DNA of 64,000 bases from Pedobacter frigoris (GTDB lineage Bacteria > Bacteroidota > Bacteroidia > Sphingobacteriales > Sphingobacteriaceae): contig NZ_SWBQ01000001.1 of NCBI RefSeq assembly GCF_005116445.1, positions 434,001 through 498,000 of the forward strand. The letters are read 5' to 3'. The stretch's first letter is position 1. Each line of letters begins with the position of its first letter. The notes beneath the pieces are model-generated. The model was not told the origin of the DNA and ran no database searches. It saw only the letters and a program-made list of their open reading frames with translations. Positions 1-8,498 of the stretch are shown here, piece after piece. A program made the translations under genes and the position numbers.

Positions 1-1233
1 GACCGCGATGCAGTACCTCAACCTGAAGCACCGGCACTGATAGATTATCCCGTACTGGATGTAGTGGATACGCTGGACTATAAACACTGGAGAGCTACGA
101 ACATAGTTCCTCAAAAACAGGAAGGTTTTTTCTCTGTATATATCAAAGTAACTAAAGGTGATATTCCTACAGATCAGGCACGTCAACTTGTTGCGGCCAT
201 CAGTCCCTATGTAGCGGATGAAATACGTGTCACCCAAAATCAGGGCCTGATGCTGAAATTTGCGAGGGAAGAAGCATTGCCAGGTTTATACGTAGCGTTA
301 AAAGAGCTCGGTTTTGCCAAACCAGGTTTTGATAGTGTGGCAGATGTAACTACCTGCCCTGGAACGGATACCTGTAATCTTGGCATTTCCAATTCTATGT
401 CGCTCTCTGTTGCGCTGGAGGAACTGGTGTATGAAGAGTATCCTGAACTGGTTTACGAAAAAGACATCAAGATAAAGATCAGCGGATGTATGAATTCATG
501 CGGACAGCACGGTCTTGCACACATCGGTTTTCACGGCAGTTCGCTGAAAGCGAATGGTAAAGTAGTACCGGCTGTACAGGTAATGCTTGGTGGTGGAACC
601 ATCGGAGATGGTGAAGGAAGAGTAGCAGAAAGAGTGATCAAAGCCCCATCTAAGCGTGCTACAGATGTACTCAGGACGGTCTTGAACGACTATGCCGGCA
701 ATTCGGAAAGTGAGGAGAGTTTCCATGGATACTATGACAGACAGGGTAAGGATTATTTCTACCAGTTGCTGAAGCCGTTGGCTGACCTTACAACATTGAA
801 AGATGAAGAGTATGTGGATTGGGGTCATGAGGAAACATTTGTTACCGCTATTGGTGTGGGCGAATGTGCCGGTGTAGTGATCGATCTGGTTTCAACACTA
901 CTACTTGAAGCGGTGGAGAAACTGGAATGGGCCAATGCTTCTTACGAAGCTAAAGCCTGGTCTGATGCCATTTACCATAGCTATGCAGTATATGTGAGTG
1001 CAGCAAAAGCACTCTTGCTGGATAAAGGTGTAAATAGCAGTACTCAAATCGGAGTGATCAGAGAATTCGATACCCATTATGTGCAGACAGGAGAAATCGT
1101 ATTGAACCAGTCTTTCAATGATGAGGTACTGCAGATCAACAAAAATGAACCAACTGAGAAATTTGCAACTGCTTATCTGGCATCTGTAAATGACTTCATC
1201 AGTCAAATTAATGCTAAAAGAGGAGGCTTGTAA
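1..1233 (+). CDS. Nitrite/sulfite reductase (siroheme/4Fe-4S), C-terminal part, with HEPN-like tail
   Basis: The frame is open from base 1 with no start, so the gene is cut by the window edge. A GTG at 64 is only an internal codon. The visible part holds the siroheme/[4Fe-4S] ligand set of the family, Cys-X5-Cys (TCPGTDTC, near 352-375) and Cys-X3-Cys (CMNSC, near 487-501), followed by the second ferredoxin-like half domain. It reduces sulfite to sulfide with ferredoxin-type electrons; nitrite is the alternative substrate, but the cys genes downstream favour sulfite. The last ~130 residues (about 840-1230) are helical and resemble HEPN domains (segments ALLLDKG and GVIREF), without the usual R-X4-6-H RNase motif. 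The stop overlaps the next start, indicating an operon. Confidence 0.9.
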   Translation, partial: DRDAVPQPEAPALIDYPVLDVVDTLDYKHWRATNIVPQKQEGFFSVYIKVTKGDIPTDQARQLVAAISPYVADEIRVTQNQGLMLKFAREEALPGLYVALKELGFAKPGFDSVADVTTCPGTDTCNLGISNSMSLSVALEELVYEEYPELVYEKDIKIKISGCMNSCGQHGLAHIGFHGSSLKANGKVVPAVQVMLGGGTIGDGEGRVAERVIKAPSKRATDVLRTVLNDYAGNSESEESFHGYYDRQGKDYFYQLLKPLADLTTLKDEEYVDWGHEETFVTAIGVGECAGVVIDLVSTLLLEAVEKLEWANASYEAKAWSDAIYHSYAVYVSAAKALLLDKGVNSSTQIGVIREFDTHYVQTGEIVLNQSFNDEVLQINKNEPTEKFATAYLASVNDFISQINAKRGGL

Positions 1234-2018
1234 TGATTAGTCAAAAAAATATAAAGGAACCAAAGATCACATTGGTAGGCGCTGGCCCTGGTGATCCTGA
1301 ACTCATTACACTGAAAGCTGTAAATGCACTTAAAGATGCAGATGTGGTGTTGTACGATGCTTTGGTAAACGAAAGTGTACTGGATTACGCCGGACCAAAT
1401 GCGATCAAAGTATATGTGGGGAAAAGATCGGGTGAGCATTCTTACGGTCAGGATACCATCAATAAACTGATGGTCGATTATGCCCTCAACTACGGTCACG
1501 TTGTCCGTTTAAAAGGAGGCGATCCATTTGTATTCGGAAGGGGATACGAGGAGCTGGACTATGCAGCGGGATACAGCATTCCTGTAACGGTAGTTCCTGG
1601 CTTGTCTAGTTCAATCTCTGTACCTGGTTTACAGCAAATCCCAGTTACGCACCGGGGTTTAAGTGAAAGCTTTTGGGTCGTAACTGGTACCACTTCGTCT
1701 GGAATGATTTCCAACGATCTTTATGAGGCAGCGAGATCAAAAGCAACCGTAGTGGTGTTGATGGGGTTAGGTAAACTAAAGGAAATAGTAAAACTTTTCC
1801 AGAACGAAGGTAAAAACAGGTTGCCTGTAGCAGCGATTCAAAGTGGATCTACGGAAAATGAGAAACTCGCTATCGGAGTTGTAGACACTATAGTTGAACT
1901 GGTAGAAGAGAAAGGGGTCAAAGCTCCGGCACTATTGGTCTTTGGTGAAGTGGTTTCCCTGCATCCTTCGTTCCAGCCGATCAGGGATTTTTACGAAGCT
2001 CTAAAGGAAGAATTATAA
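1233..2018 (+). CDS. cobA: Uroporphyrinogen-III C-methyltransferase
   Basis: SAM-dependent methylation of uroporphyrinogen III to precorrin-2, the first step of siroheme synthesis. The two family signatures are clear: LVGAGPGDPELITLKA at the N terminus and RLKGGDPFVFGRG near residue 90. At 261 residues it is a stand-alone enzyme, not a CysG fusion. Its ATG shares a base with the TAA of the sulfite reductase gene (TAATG), so the two are translationally coupled; it supplies the cofactor for the enzyme encoded just upstream. Confidence 0.95.
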   Translation: MISQKNIKEPKITLVGAGPGDPELITLKAVNALKDADVVLYDALVNESVLDYAGPNAIKVYVGKRSGEHSYGQDTINKLMVDYALNYGHVVRLKGGDPFVFGRGYEELDYAAGYSIPVTVVPGLSSSISVPGLQQIPVTHRGLSESFWVVTGTTSSGMISNDLYEAARSKATVVVLMGLGKLKEIVKLFQNEGKNRLPVAAIQSGSTENEKLAIGVVDTIVELVEEKGVKAPALLVFGEVVSLHPSFQPIRDFYEALKEEL

Positions 2019-2024
2019 GTAGAG

Positions 2025-2609
2025 ATGGAAGGCAATCAATTATTTCCTGTTTTCATTAAATTGAACACCATACATACTGTGCTGATTGGTGCGGGTAATG
2101 TTGGACTGGAAAAACTGTCTGCCCTACTGAGCAATAGTCCTGAAGCAAAGGTAACCGTGATCGGGCTGGAAGTAATTCCTGAAATTCAGGAACTGGCAGC
2201 TGGTTTCGATAGGGTAAATATTCAGAATAGGGCATTTAAGGCTGAAGATCTGGATTATGCTGATCTGGTGATTGCGGCTACAAATAATGCACAGCTCAAT
2301 GAAGAAATACGGGTGCAGGCCGACCTGCGACACCTCCTGGTAAATTTTGCAGACAAGCCTGACTTGTGCAATTTTTATCTGGGTTCGGTAGTGAAAAAAG
2401 GCGATCTGAAAATCGCAATATCAACCAATGGGAAATCGCCGACTATTGCCAAACGTCTAAAAGAAGTGCTTGATGAAAGCATACCTGAAGAGTTGGATAC
2501 CACTTTACAGCAAATGAATACGCTGCGCAATTCTCTGCAGGGAGATTTTAGTTCGAAGGTTAAAAAATTGAATGAAGTAACAGAGATCCTGACCAAGGAT
2601 TTGAAATAA
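2025..2609 (+). CDS. Precorrin-2 dehydrogenase / sirohydrochlorin ferrochelatase
   Basis: A Met8/CysG N-terminal-like protein of 194 residues that oxidises precorrin-2 with NAD and probably inserts iron to give siroheme. An N-terminal Rossmann fold is visible (GAGNVGLEKLSALL), followed by the family segment KSPTIAKRLKEVLDE in the C-terminal half. It lies 6 bases after cobA and one base before cysH, so siroheme supply is built into the sulfate-reduction operon. Whether one protein does both oxidation and chelation is known for the family but cannot be shown from sequence alone. Confidence 0.88.
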   Translation: MEGNQLFPVFIKLNTIHTVLIGAGNVGLEKLSALLSNSPEAKVTVIGLEVIPEIQELAAGFDRVNIQNRAFKAEDLDYADLVIAATNNAQLNEEIRVQADLRHLLVNFADKPDLCNFYLGSVVKKGDLKIAISTNGKSPTIAKRLKEVLDESIPEELDTTLQQMNTLRNSLQGDFSSKVKKLNEVTEILTKDLK

Positions 2610-2610
2610 T

Positions 2611-3315
2611 ATGAAAGAACAGTTAACAGCGATAGCTGATAAAATTAAAGATATGGATCCGGTAGCAGCATTAACGTATTTTGCTGAAACTTACCCGGGT
2701 CAGATCGTTTTTTCTACCAGCTTCGGCTGGGAAGACCAGGTGATCACGCACATGATTTTCTCTAACGATATTGCTATTGATGTATTTACTTTAGAAACAG
2801 GACGGTTGTTCCCTGAAACTTATTATGTATGGAACCGCACGCTGGAAATATACAATAAACCAATTAAAGCTTACTACCCGCAGGCGGAAGCGCTGCAGGA
2901 GATGGTAAACAGGAAAGGTCCGAACAGCTTTTACGAATCTGTAGACAATAGGAAAGAATGCTGCGGTATCCGAAAACTAGAGCCATTGAAACGAGCATTG
3001 ACCGGCAATAAACTATGGGTTACCGGAATCCGGTCTGAGCAATCATTGAACAGGCACGATATGGTCAACCTGGAATGGGACGAAGGCAACCAGATGGTCA
3101 AGTTTCATCCGATCTTTTTCTGGTCCCTTGATGAAGTAAAAGAGTACATAAAAAAACATAATATTGTTTACAATACATTACATGACAGAGGTTTCCCTAG
3201 CATAGGATGTGCACCTTGTACCCGGGCAGTGAGAGAGGGAGAAGATTTCAGGGCCGGAAGGTGGTGGTGGGAAGACCAGTCAAAAAAAGAATGTGGTTTG
3301 CACGCGACAAAATAA
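2611..3315 (+). CDS. cysH: Phosphoadenylyl-sulfate / adenylyl-sulfate reductase
   Basis: Reduces activated sulfate to sulfite with thioredoxin as donor. At 234 residues it carries the modified PP-loop STSFGWED, a Cys-Cys pair (C117, C118), a CAPC pair (C200, C203) and the catalytic C-terminal ECGLH (C228). The four-cysteine set is the [4Fe-4S] signature of assimilatory reductases that prefer APS, which fits the absence of a CysC kinase gene here. The gene starts one base after the siroheme dehydrogenase stop and precedes cysD by 15 bases. Confidence 0.95.
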   Translation: MKEQLTAIADKIKDMDPVAALTYFAETYPGQIVFSTSFGWEDQVITHMIFSNDIAIDVFTLETGRLFPETYYVWNRTLEIYNKPIKAYYPQAEALQEMVNRKGPNSFYESVDNRKECCGIRKLEPLKRALTGNKLWVTGIRSEQSLNRHDMVNLEWDEGNQMVKFHPIFFWSLDEVKEYIKKHNIVYNTLHDRGFPSIGCAPCTRAVREGEDFRAGRWWWEDQSKKECGLHATK

Positions 3316-3330
3316 TTTGCAAGAAAAGAG

Positions 3331-4236
3331 ATGAGTAAATATAATTTAGATTATTTAGACGAATTAGAGGCCGAGGCCATTCACATTTTACGTGAAGTGG
3401 CAGGGCAGTTTGAAAAGCCGGCTTTATTGTTTTCCGGAGGAAAAGATTCTATTACACTGGTAAGACTTGCCGAAAAAGCATTCAGACCGGGTAAGTTTCC
3501 CTTTCCCCTGGTTCATATAGATACCGGGCACAATTTTGAAGAAACCATCACTTACCGTGATCAAATGGTAGAACGTATCGGTGAAAAACTCATCATCGGC
3601 CATGTTCAGGAGTCCATAGATCAGGGTAAAGTAGTAGAACAAACTGGCAAGAATGCGAGCCGCAATGCATTGCAGACAGTCACCTTATTAGACACCATTG
3701 CCCTTCATGGCTTTGATGCCTGTATCGGTGGCGCCCGTCGCGACGAGGAAAAAGCACGTGCTAAAGAAAGAATCTTCTCTGTAAGGGATGAATTCGGTCA
3801 GTGGGACCCGAAACGCCAGCGCCCGGAACTTTGGAACATCTATAACGGGAAGATCCACAAAGGGGAGAACATACGTGTGTTCCCGATTAGCAACTGGACA
3901 GAACTGGATGTCTGGAACTACATCAAAAGGGAGCAGATAGAATTACCTTCCATTTATTTCGCACACAATAGAGATGTCATCACCCGCAATGGCCAGCTTA
4001 TGGCTGCTTCCCCATTCCTAAACATGGATGATGAAGATGTGGTGGAACACAAAAAAGTAAGGTTCCGTACCGTGGGTGACATGAGCTGTACTGCAGCCGT
4101 AGAATCTGATGCAGATCAGCTGGACGATATCATCGCGGAGATCAGTGCATCAAAGATCAGTGAACGCGGTGCGCGTATGGACGATAAAGTTTCCGAAGCA
4201 GCTATGGAAGACAGGAAAAAGGGCGGATACTTTTAA
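3331..4236 (+). CDS. cysD: Sulfate adenylyltransferase subunit 2
   Basis: Small catalytic subunit of ATP sulfurylase, forming APS from ATP and sulfate together with CysN. The PP-loop SGGKDSITLVRLAEKA is near the N terminus, and the family C terminus with MEDRKKGGYF is complete at 301 residues. The conserved GGARRDEEKARAKERIFS segment is intact. It is followed after 22 bases by cysN, its usual partner. Confidence 0.97.
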   Translation: MSKYNLDYLDELEAEAIHILREVAGQFEKPALLFSGGKDSITLVRLAEKAFRPGKFPFPLVHIDTGHNFEETITYRDQMVERIGEKLIIGHVQESIDQGKVVEQTGKNASRNALQTVTLLDTIALHGFDACIGGARRDEEKARAKERIFSVRDEFGQWDPKRQRPELWNIYNGKIHKGENIRVFPISNWTELDVWNYIKREQIELPSIYFAHNRDVITRNGQLMAASPFLNMDDEDVVEHKKVRFRTVGDMSCTAAVESDADQLDDIIAEISASKISERGARMDDKVSEAAMEDRKKGGYF

Positions 4237-4258
4237 TTTACGATTTTAGATTTTTAGC

Positions 4259-5509
4259 ATGAACATATTAAAATTTTTTACAGCAGGGAGTGTTGATGAT
4301 GGCAAAAGCACACTAATCGGAAGGCTGTTATACGATACAGACTCTATTCTTGCAGATCAGCTGGAAGCCCTTCAGGCAAGCAACCGTAAAAATGACGATG
4401 GAACTATTGATCTCGCCATTTTAACGGATGGATTGCGTGCTGAACGTGAGCAGGGTATCACCATAGATGTAGCCTACAAATACTTCCAGACAGATAAACG
4501 TAAGTTTATCATCGCGGACACCCCTGGGCATATTCAGTATACCCGTAATATGGTTACCGGAGCTTCTACTGCTAAACTAGCCATTATATTAATTGATGCC
4601 AGAAACGGCGTGGTGGAACAGACCATCAGACACTCTTATCTGGTTTCTTTATTGGGTATTGAGCATGTAGTGGTTTGTCTGAATAAAATGGATATGGTTG
4701 GTTACAGCGAGACGGTATTTAACGCCATTACTGATAAGTACAAAACCCTGGCCGGAGAATTGAAATTAAAGGATGTTACTTTTATTCCTGTAAGTGCGCT
4801 TAAAGGTGATAATGTGGTCAATCAATCTGAGCACATGACCTGGTATCAAGGACGCAGTCTGCTACATTTTCTGGAAAGTGTGGATGTAGAAACTGGTGCT
4901 GAATCTGATTTGGCCCGTATGCCGGTGCAATGGGTGGTAAGACCGCAAACGGAAGAACTGCACGATTACAGGGGCTATGCAGGCAGGATCGTAAGTGGTG
5001 AATTTAATGTGAACGATAAGGTTACAGTGTTGCCGTCGGGCAGTAGTTCTGTAATTGAAAGAATTGAGATCTTTGACCAGCAGCCCGCAGTAGCATATGC
5101 AGGACAATCTGTAACACTTCATCTAAAAGACAATATAGACATCAGCAGGGGTGATGTGCTGGTGAATTCTGATCACCTGCCTCAAAATTCTAAAGCGATC
5201 GAAGCCGACGTATGCTGGATGGATTCCCGTCCGCTGGATGAAAGCATTACTTACCTGCTGCAGCACAATAGCAAAGTGACGAAATGCAAGATCCGCGAGA
5301 TCCTGTACAAAGTAGACATCAATACGCTGGAGAAGCAAGATGCTTATGATTTTAAACTGAATGACATAGGACGTGTGATCTTGAAAACAGCGGACGAATT
5401 GGCCTTCGATTTCTATACAGAAAATAAAGCCAACGGCGCAGCTATTTTAATAGACAGCAGAACAAATTTAACGGTTGCAGCGCTGATGTTCAGGGCTGTA
5501 GCGGATTAG
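4259..5509 (+). CDS. cysN: Sulfate adenylyltransferase subunit 1 (GTPase)
   Basis: GTP-hydrolysing subunit that drives APS formation by CysD. The EF-Tu-like G motifs are visible: GSVDDGKSTLIGRLLYD (G1), DTPGH (G3) and NKMD (G4), followed by two beta-barrel domains. At 416 residues it ends without the APS kinase (CysC) domain fused in many proteobacteria, consistent with direct use of APS by the four-cysteine CysH. It is the last gene of the operon and is followed by a strong hairpin element. Confidence 0.96.
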   Translation: MNILKFFTAGSVDDGKSTLIGRLLYDTDSILADQLEALQASNRKNDDGTIDLAILTDGLRAEREQGITIDVAYKYFQTDKRKFIIADTPGHIQYTRNMVTGASTAKLAIILIDARNGVVEQTIRHSYLVSLLGIEHVVVCLNKMDMVGYSETVFNAITDKYKTLAGELKLKDVTFIPVSALKGDNVVNQSEHMTWYQGRSLLHFLESVDVETGAESDLARMPVQWVVRPQTEELHDYRGYAGRIVSGEFNVNDKVTVLPSGSSSVIERIEIFDQQPAVAYAGQSVTLHLKDNIDISRGDVLVNSDHLPQNSKAIEADVCWMDSRPLDESITYLLQHNSKVTKCKIREILYKVDINTLEKQDAYDFKLNDIGRVILKTADELAFDFYTENKANGAAILIDSRTNLTVAALMFRAVAD

Positions 5510-5526
5510 GTTTTTATTGCTTTTAC

Positions 5527-5620
5527 AAAAAAGGATACACTATTCTTCGGCTGGGATAAATTACTTTTCCTTTGGGAAAAGTAAATGAACCCTATGCCGT
5601 CTCATAGTATATCCTTTTTT
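5527..5620 (+). terminator. Bipartite hairpin element after cysN
   Basis: Outer arms 5527-5542 (aaaaaaggatacacta) and 5605-5620 (tagtatatcctttttt) pair over 16 positions with one mismatch. They enclose a second perfect hairpin with 10-bp arms 5561-5570 and 5575-5584 (ttacttttcc / ggaaaagtaa) and a 4-nt loop. The outer right arm ends in six T residues, so termination of the cys operon is the simplest reading. The two-layer structure is larger than an ordinary terminator and could be a repeated element or small RNA. Confidence 0.6.
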
Positions 5621-5749
5621 GTTGGGAGCATATCCCGTATGGCGTTAATAGATTATTGAGCACTCATAGAATATTAAATTATTTTTCGTCAAATATTTGC
5701 TTTACGCTTCTTAATCCCTATTTTAAGATGATTTTTAAAATCTTAAATC

Positions 5750-7156
5750 ATGGAGATTATACACCTTAGTGCGGAATGCTACCCAATTGCAAAAGTCGGC
5801 GGTTTAGGCGATGTTGTGGGTGCTTTACCAAAATATCAAAACAAGCTTGGGCACTTTGCTAAGGTAGTTATGCCGGCATATCAGACCAAATTCCTGCAGG
5901 AGAACGAGTTCGAAGTAGTCTATGATGGCTGGGGTAAACTTGGATTTCACAACTTTCCCGTAAGAATCTTTAGGGAAAAGACAAATAAACTGGGTTTTGA
6001 CCTGTACCTGGTGCATATTGCGGGTTTAATGGACCGGGAGAAAGTATATGGTTATGATGATGATACCGAACGTTTCCTTGCCTATCAGATTGCAGTTTTA
6101 GACTGGATCACCCAATGGGAGCACAAGCCTGATGTAGTCCACTGCCACGATCACCATACAGGACTGGTGCCTTTTATGATGGCTTACTGCGAACAGTTTA
6201 GAAAACTCAGCAATATCCCTACAGTTTTAACCATTCACAATGCACAGTATCAGGGGCAGTTTGGTTGGGATAAATTGCATTATATTCCTCCCTTTGATCT
6301 ATGGAAATCTGGTCAGCTGGATTGGAAAGGTTCCATTAATCCTTTAGCTTCCGCCATTAAATGTGCATGGCGCGTTACTACGGTATCTCCAAGTTACCTC
6401 GAGGAGATCAGCTTTAAAGCCAATGGCCTGGAGGATCTGCTTGCTCAGGAAAGAAGCAAATCAGCAGGTATCTTAAATGGCATTGATAATGAGGTTTGGA
6501 ATCCGCTGACAGACCCGATGCTGGAAAAACAATATAGTGTGAAAACATTAGAAGCAGGAAAAAAGGCAAATAAAGAAGCGCTATGTTCCGTTTTTAATCT
6601 GGATCCCGACAAGCCGTTGTACACTTTTATTGGCAGACTGGTAGGGGAAAAAGGTGCGGATCTGCTTCCTGAAATATTTTACAATGCACTTATACAGGGG
6701 AATGGCGACATTAATGTCCTGGTGTTGGGATCTGGAGATCCTCAGGTGGAAGGTAGGTTAAATCAGCTGACACACGCCTTTCCTGGAAACTACAATGCTT
6801 ATATCGGTTACAATGAACAGCTTTCGCACCAGATCTATGCAGGTGCAGATTTTCTGCTGATGCCAAGCAGGGTAGAGCCATGTGGATTAAATCAAATGTA
6901 TGCTTTAAGGTATGGCACCATTCCTATTGTACGGAGGATTGGAGGTCTTAAGGATACGGTGACAGACATAGGCGACGGCGGTTTCGGCATCTGTCATGAC
7001 CAAACCAGTGTTTGGGATGTAAACCATGCAATCGGGCGCGCATATGATTTATTTTTGGATAAGAAAAAAGTAAAAGAAATCCGTAAGTTTATGATGCAGC
7101 TGGATCATTCCTGGGATAAGGCCGCCCAACAATATATTGATCTTTACCAAATATAA
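5750..7156 (+). CDS. glgA: Glycogen/starch synthase (GT5)
   Basis: Transfers glucose from ADP-glucose to growing alpha-1,4-glucan. The N-terminal ADP-glucose-binding signature KVGGLGDVVGALP sits at residues 15-27, and the C-terminal GT-B half carries the EPCGLNQMYALRYG motif with the catalytic-site glutamate. The length (468) is normal for the family. It is followed after 12 bases by glgC, so synthesis of the donor and the polymer is co-transcribed. No branching enzyme or phosphorylase gene is present in the window. Confidence 0.95.
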   Translation: MEIIHLSAECYPIAKVGGLGDVVGALPKYQNKLGHFAKVVMPAYQTKFLQENEFEVVYDGWGKLGFHNFPVRIFREKTNKLGFDLYLVHIAGLMDREKVYGYDDDTERFLAYQIAVLDWITQWEHKPDVVHCHDHHTGLVPFMMAYCEQFRKLSNIPTVLTIHNAQYQGQFGWDKLHYIPPFDLWKSGQLDWKGSINPLASAIKCAWRVTTVSPSYLEEISFKANGLEDLLAQERSKSAGILNGIDNEVWNPLTDPMLEKQYSVKTLEAGKKANKEALCSVFNLDPDKPLYTFIGRLVGEKGADLLPEIFYNALIQGNGDINVLVLGSGDPQVEGRLNQLTHAFPGNYNAYIGYNEQLSHQIYAGADFLLMPSRVEPCGLNQMYALRYGTIPIVRRIGGLKDTVTDIGDGGFGICHDQTSVWDVNHAIGRAYDLFLDKKKVKEIRKFMMQLDHSWDKAAQQYIDLYQI

Positions 7157-7168
7157 ATATGAATAAAC

Positions 7169-8437
7169 ATGACTGACAAAGTTTTAGGTGTAATTCTTGG
7201 CGGTGGCCAGGGCTCTAGGTTGGCCCCTCTTACACAAACACGCTCTAAACCAGCAGTTCCGATAGGCGGAAAATACAGGCTGGTTGATATTCCGATTTCG
7301 AATTGCTTAAATTCAGGTATACACCGTATGTTCGTGTTGACGCAGTTCAATTCGGCATCCCTAAATAAACACATTAAAAATACTTACCATTTCAGTCATT
7401 TTAGTTCCGCATTTGTTGACATCCTGGCTGCCGAACAAACTCCAGATAACCCGACCTGGTTTCAGGGAACAGCGGATGCAGTGAGACAAACCATGCACCA
7501 CCTGCTGAACCATGAATTTGAATATGTGCTGATCCTTTCGGGCGACCAGTTGTATCAAATGGATTTTAATAAAATGGTGCAGGCACATATTGATAGTGGA
7601 GTACAGATCACACTGGCCACCATTCCGGTAAATGGAAAGGATGCACCTGAATTTGGGATATTGAAATCTAATGAGCAGAACATCATTACTTCTTTCATAG
7701 AAAAGCCTAAAACGGGATTAGAAGACTGGACTTCGGATACCGGTCCGGAGATGCAGGCCGAAGGGCGTAATTACCTCGCTTCAATGGGTATTTATATCTT
7801 CAACAGGGATTTGCTGATCAAGATTTTCGCAGAAAATGCCGATGAGAAGGACTTTGGTAAAGAGATCATCCCTCGTATGCTGAATACTTATGACGTATTG
7901 AGCTACCAGTATGAAGGGTACTGGACTGATATAGGAAATATATCTTCTTTCTTTGAAGCAAATCTTGGGCTGACAGACGATATTCCTAAGTTCAATCTTT
8001 TTGATAGCCATCATAATATCTTTACCCGTGCAAGGATGCTGCCCCCTTCAAAAATATTGGGTACAACCTTAGATAAAACCATGATTGCAGAAGGCTGTAT
8101 ACTTCAGGCTGAATGCATTAAACATACGGTTATAGGTATCAGGTCCCGTATCGGAAGGGGCACTCATATCGAAAGCTGTTACATCATGGGTAGTGATAAA
8201 TATCAGACCCTGGATGAAATAGCCAAGGATGTAGAAGCAGGAAAGCCACTGATCGGTATTGGCGACCGCTGTAAAATTGTCAATGCAATTGTAGATAAGA
8301 ACTGCCGTATAGGTAATGATGTACAGATTATAGGCGGGTCACATTTACCAGATGGGGATCATAGCCTATATACTGTAAAAGATGGAATTGTTGTGGTGAA
8401 AAAAGGTGCAATTATTCCGGACGGTACAGTAGTTTAA
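7169..8437 (+). CDS. glgC: Glucose-1-phosphate adenylyltransferase
   Basis: Makes ADP-glucose from ATP and glucose-1-phosphate, the committed step of glycogen synthesis. The N-terminal nucleotidyltransferase signature GVILGGGQGSRLAPLT and the activator/substrate segment SKPAVPIGGKYRLVDIPISN are intact; the C-terminal left-handed beta-helix repeats are visible (GIRSRIGRGT, IIGGSHLP). At 422 residues it is full length. It ends at a strong bidirectional hairpin shared with the convergent kinase gene. Confidence 0.96.
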   Translation: MTDKVLGVILGGGQGSRLAPLTQTRSKPAVPIGGKYRLVDIPISNCLNSGIHRMFVLTQFNSASLNKHIKNTYHFSHFSSAFVDILAAEQTPDNPTWFQGTADAVRQTMHHLLNHEFEYVLILSGDQLYQMDFNKMVQAHIDSGVQITLATIPVNGKDAPEFGILKSNEQNIITSFIEKPKTGLEDWTSDTGPEMQAEGRNYLASMGIYIFNRDLLIKIFAENADEKDFGKEIIPRMLNTYDVLSYQYEGYWTDIGNISSFFEANLGLTDDIPKFNLFDSHHNIFTRARMLPPSKILGTTLDKTMIAEGCILQAECIKHTVIGIRSRIGRGTHIESCYIMGSDKYQTLDEIAKDVEAGKPLIGIGDRCKIVNAIVDKNCRIGNDVQIIGGSHLPDGDHSLYTVKDGIVVVKKGAIIPDGTVV

Positions 8438-8444
8438 TAAAGAT

Positions 8445-8498
8445 ACCTTTTCCCTGGTCTTTAATCATATTTAAACACCAGGGAAAAGGTTGTTTTTT
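8445..8498 (+). terminator. Terminator of glgAC, overlapping the 3' end of the convergent kinase gene
   Basis: A perfect 14-bp stem is formed by 8445-8458 (accttttccctggt) and 8477-8490 (accagggaaaaggt) with an 18-nt loop, followed by TGTTTTTT. The right arm lies inside the last codons of the minus-strand histidine kinase, so the coding sequence for its C terminus doubles as terminator sequence. Confidence 0.8.

Noticed and set aside
64-66. GTG at 64 as the start of the sulfite reductase
   Set aside because: The frame is open to base 1 and the first half of the enzyme is missing, so the gene begins outside the window.
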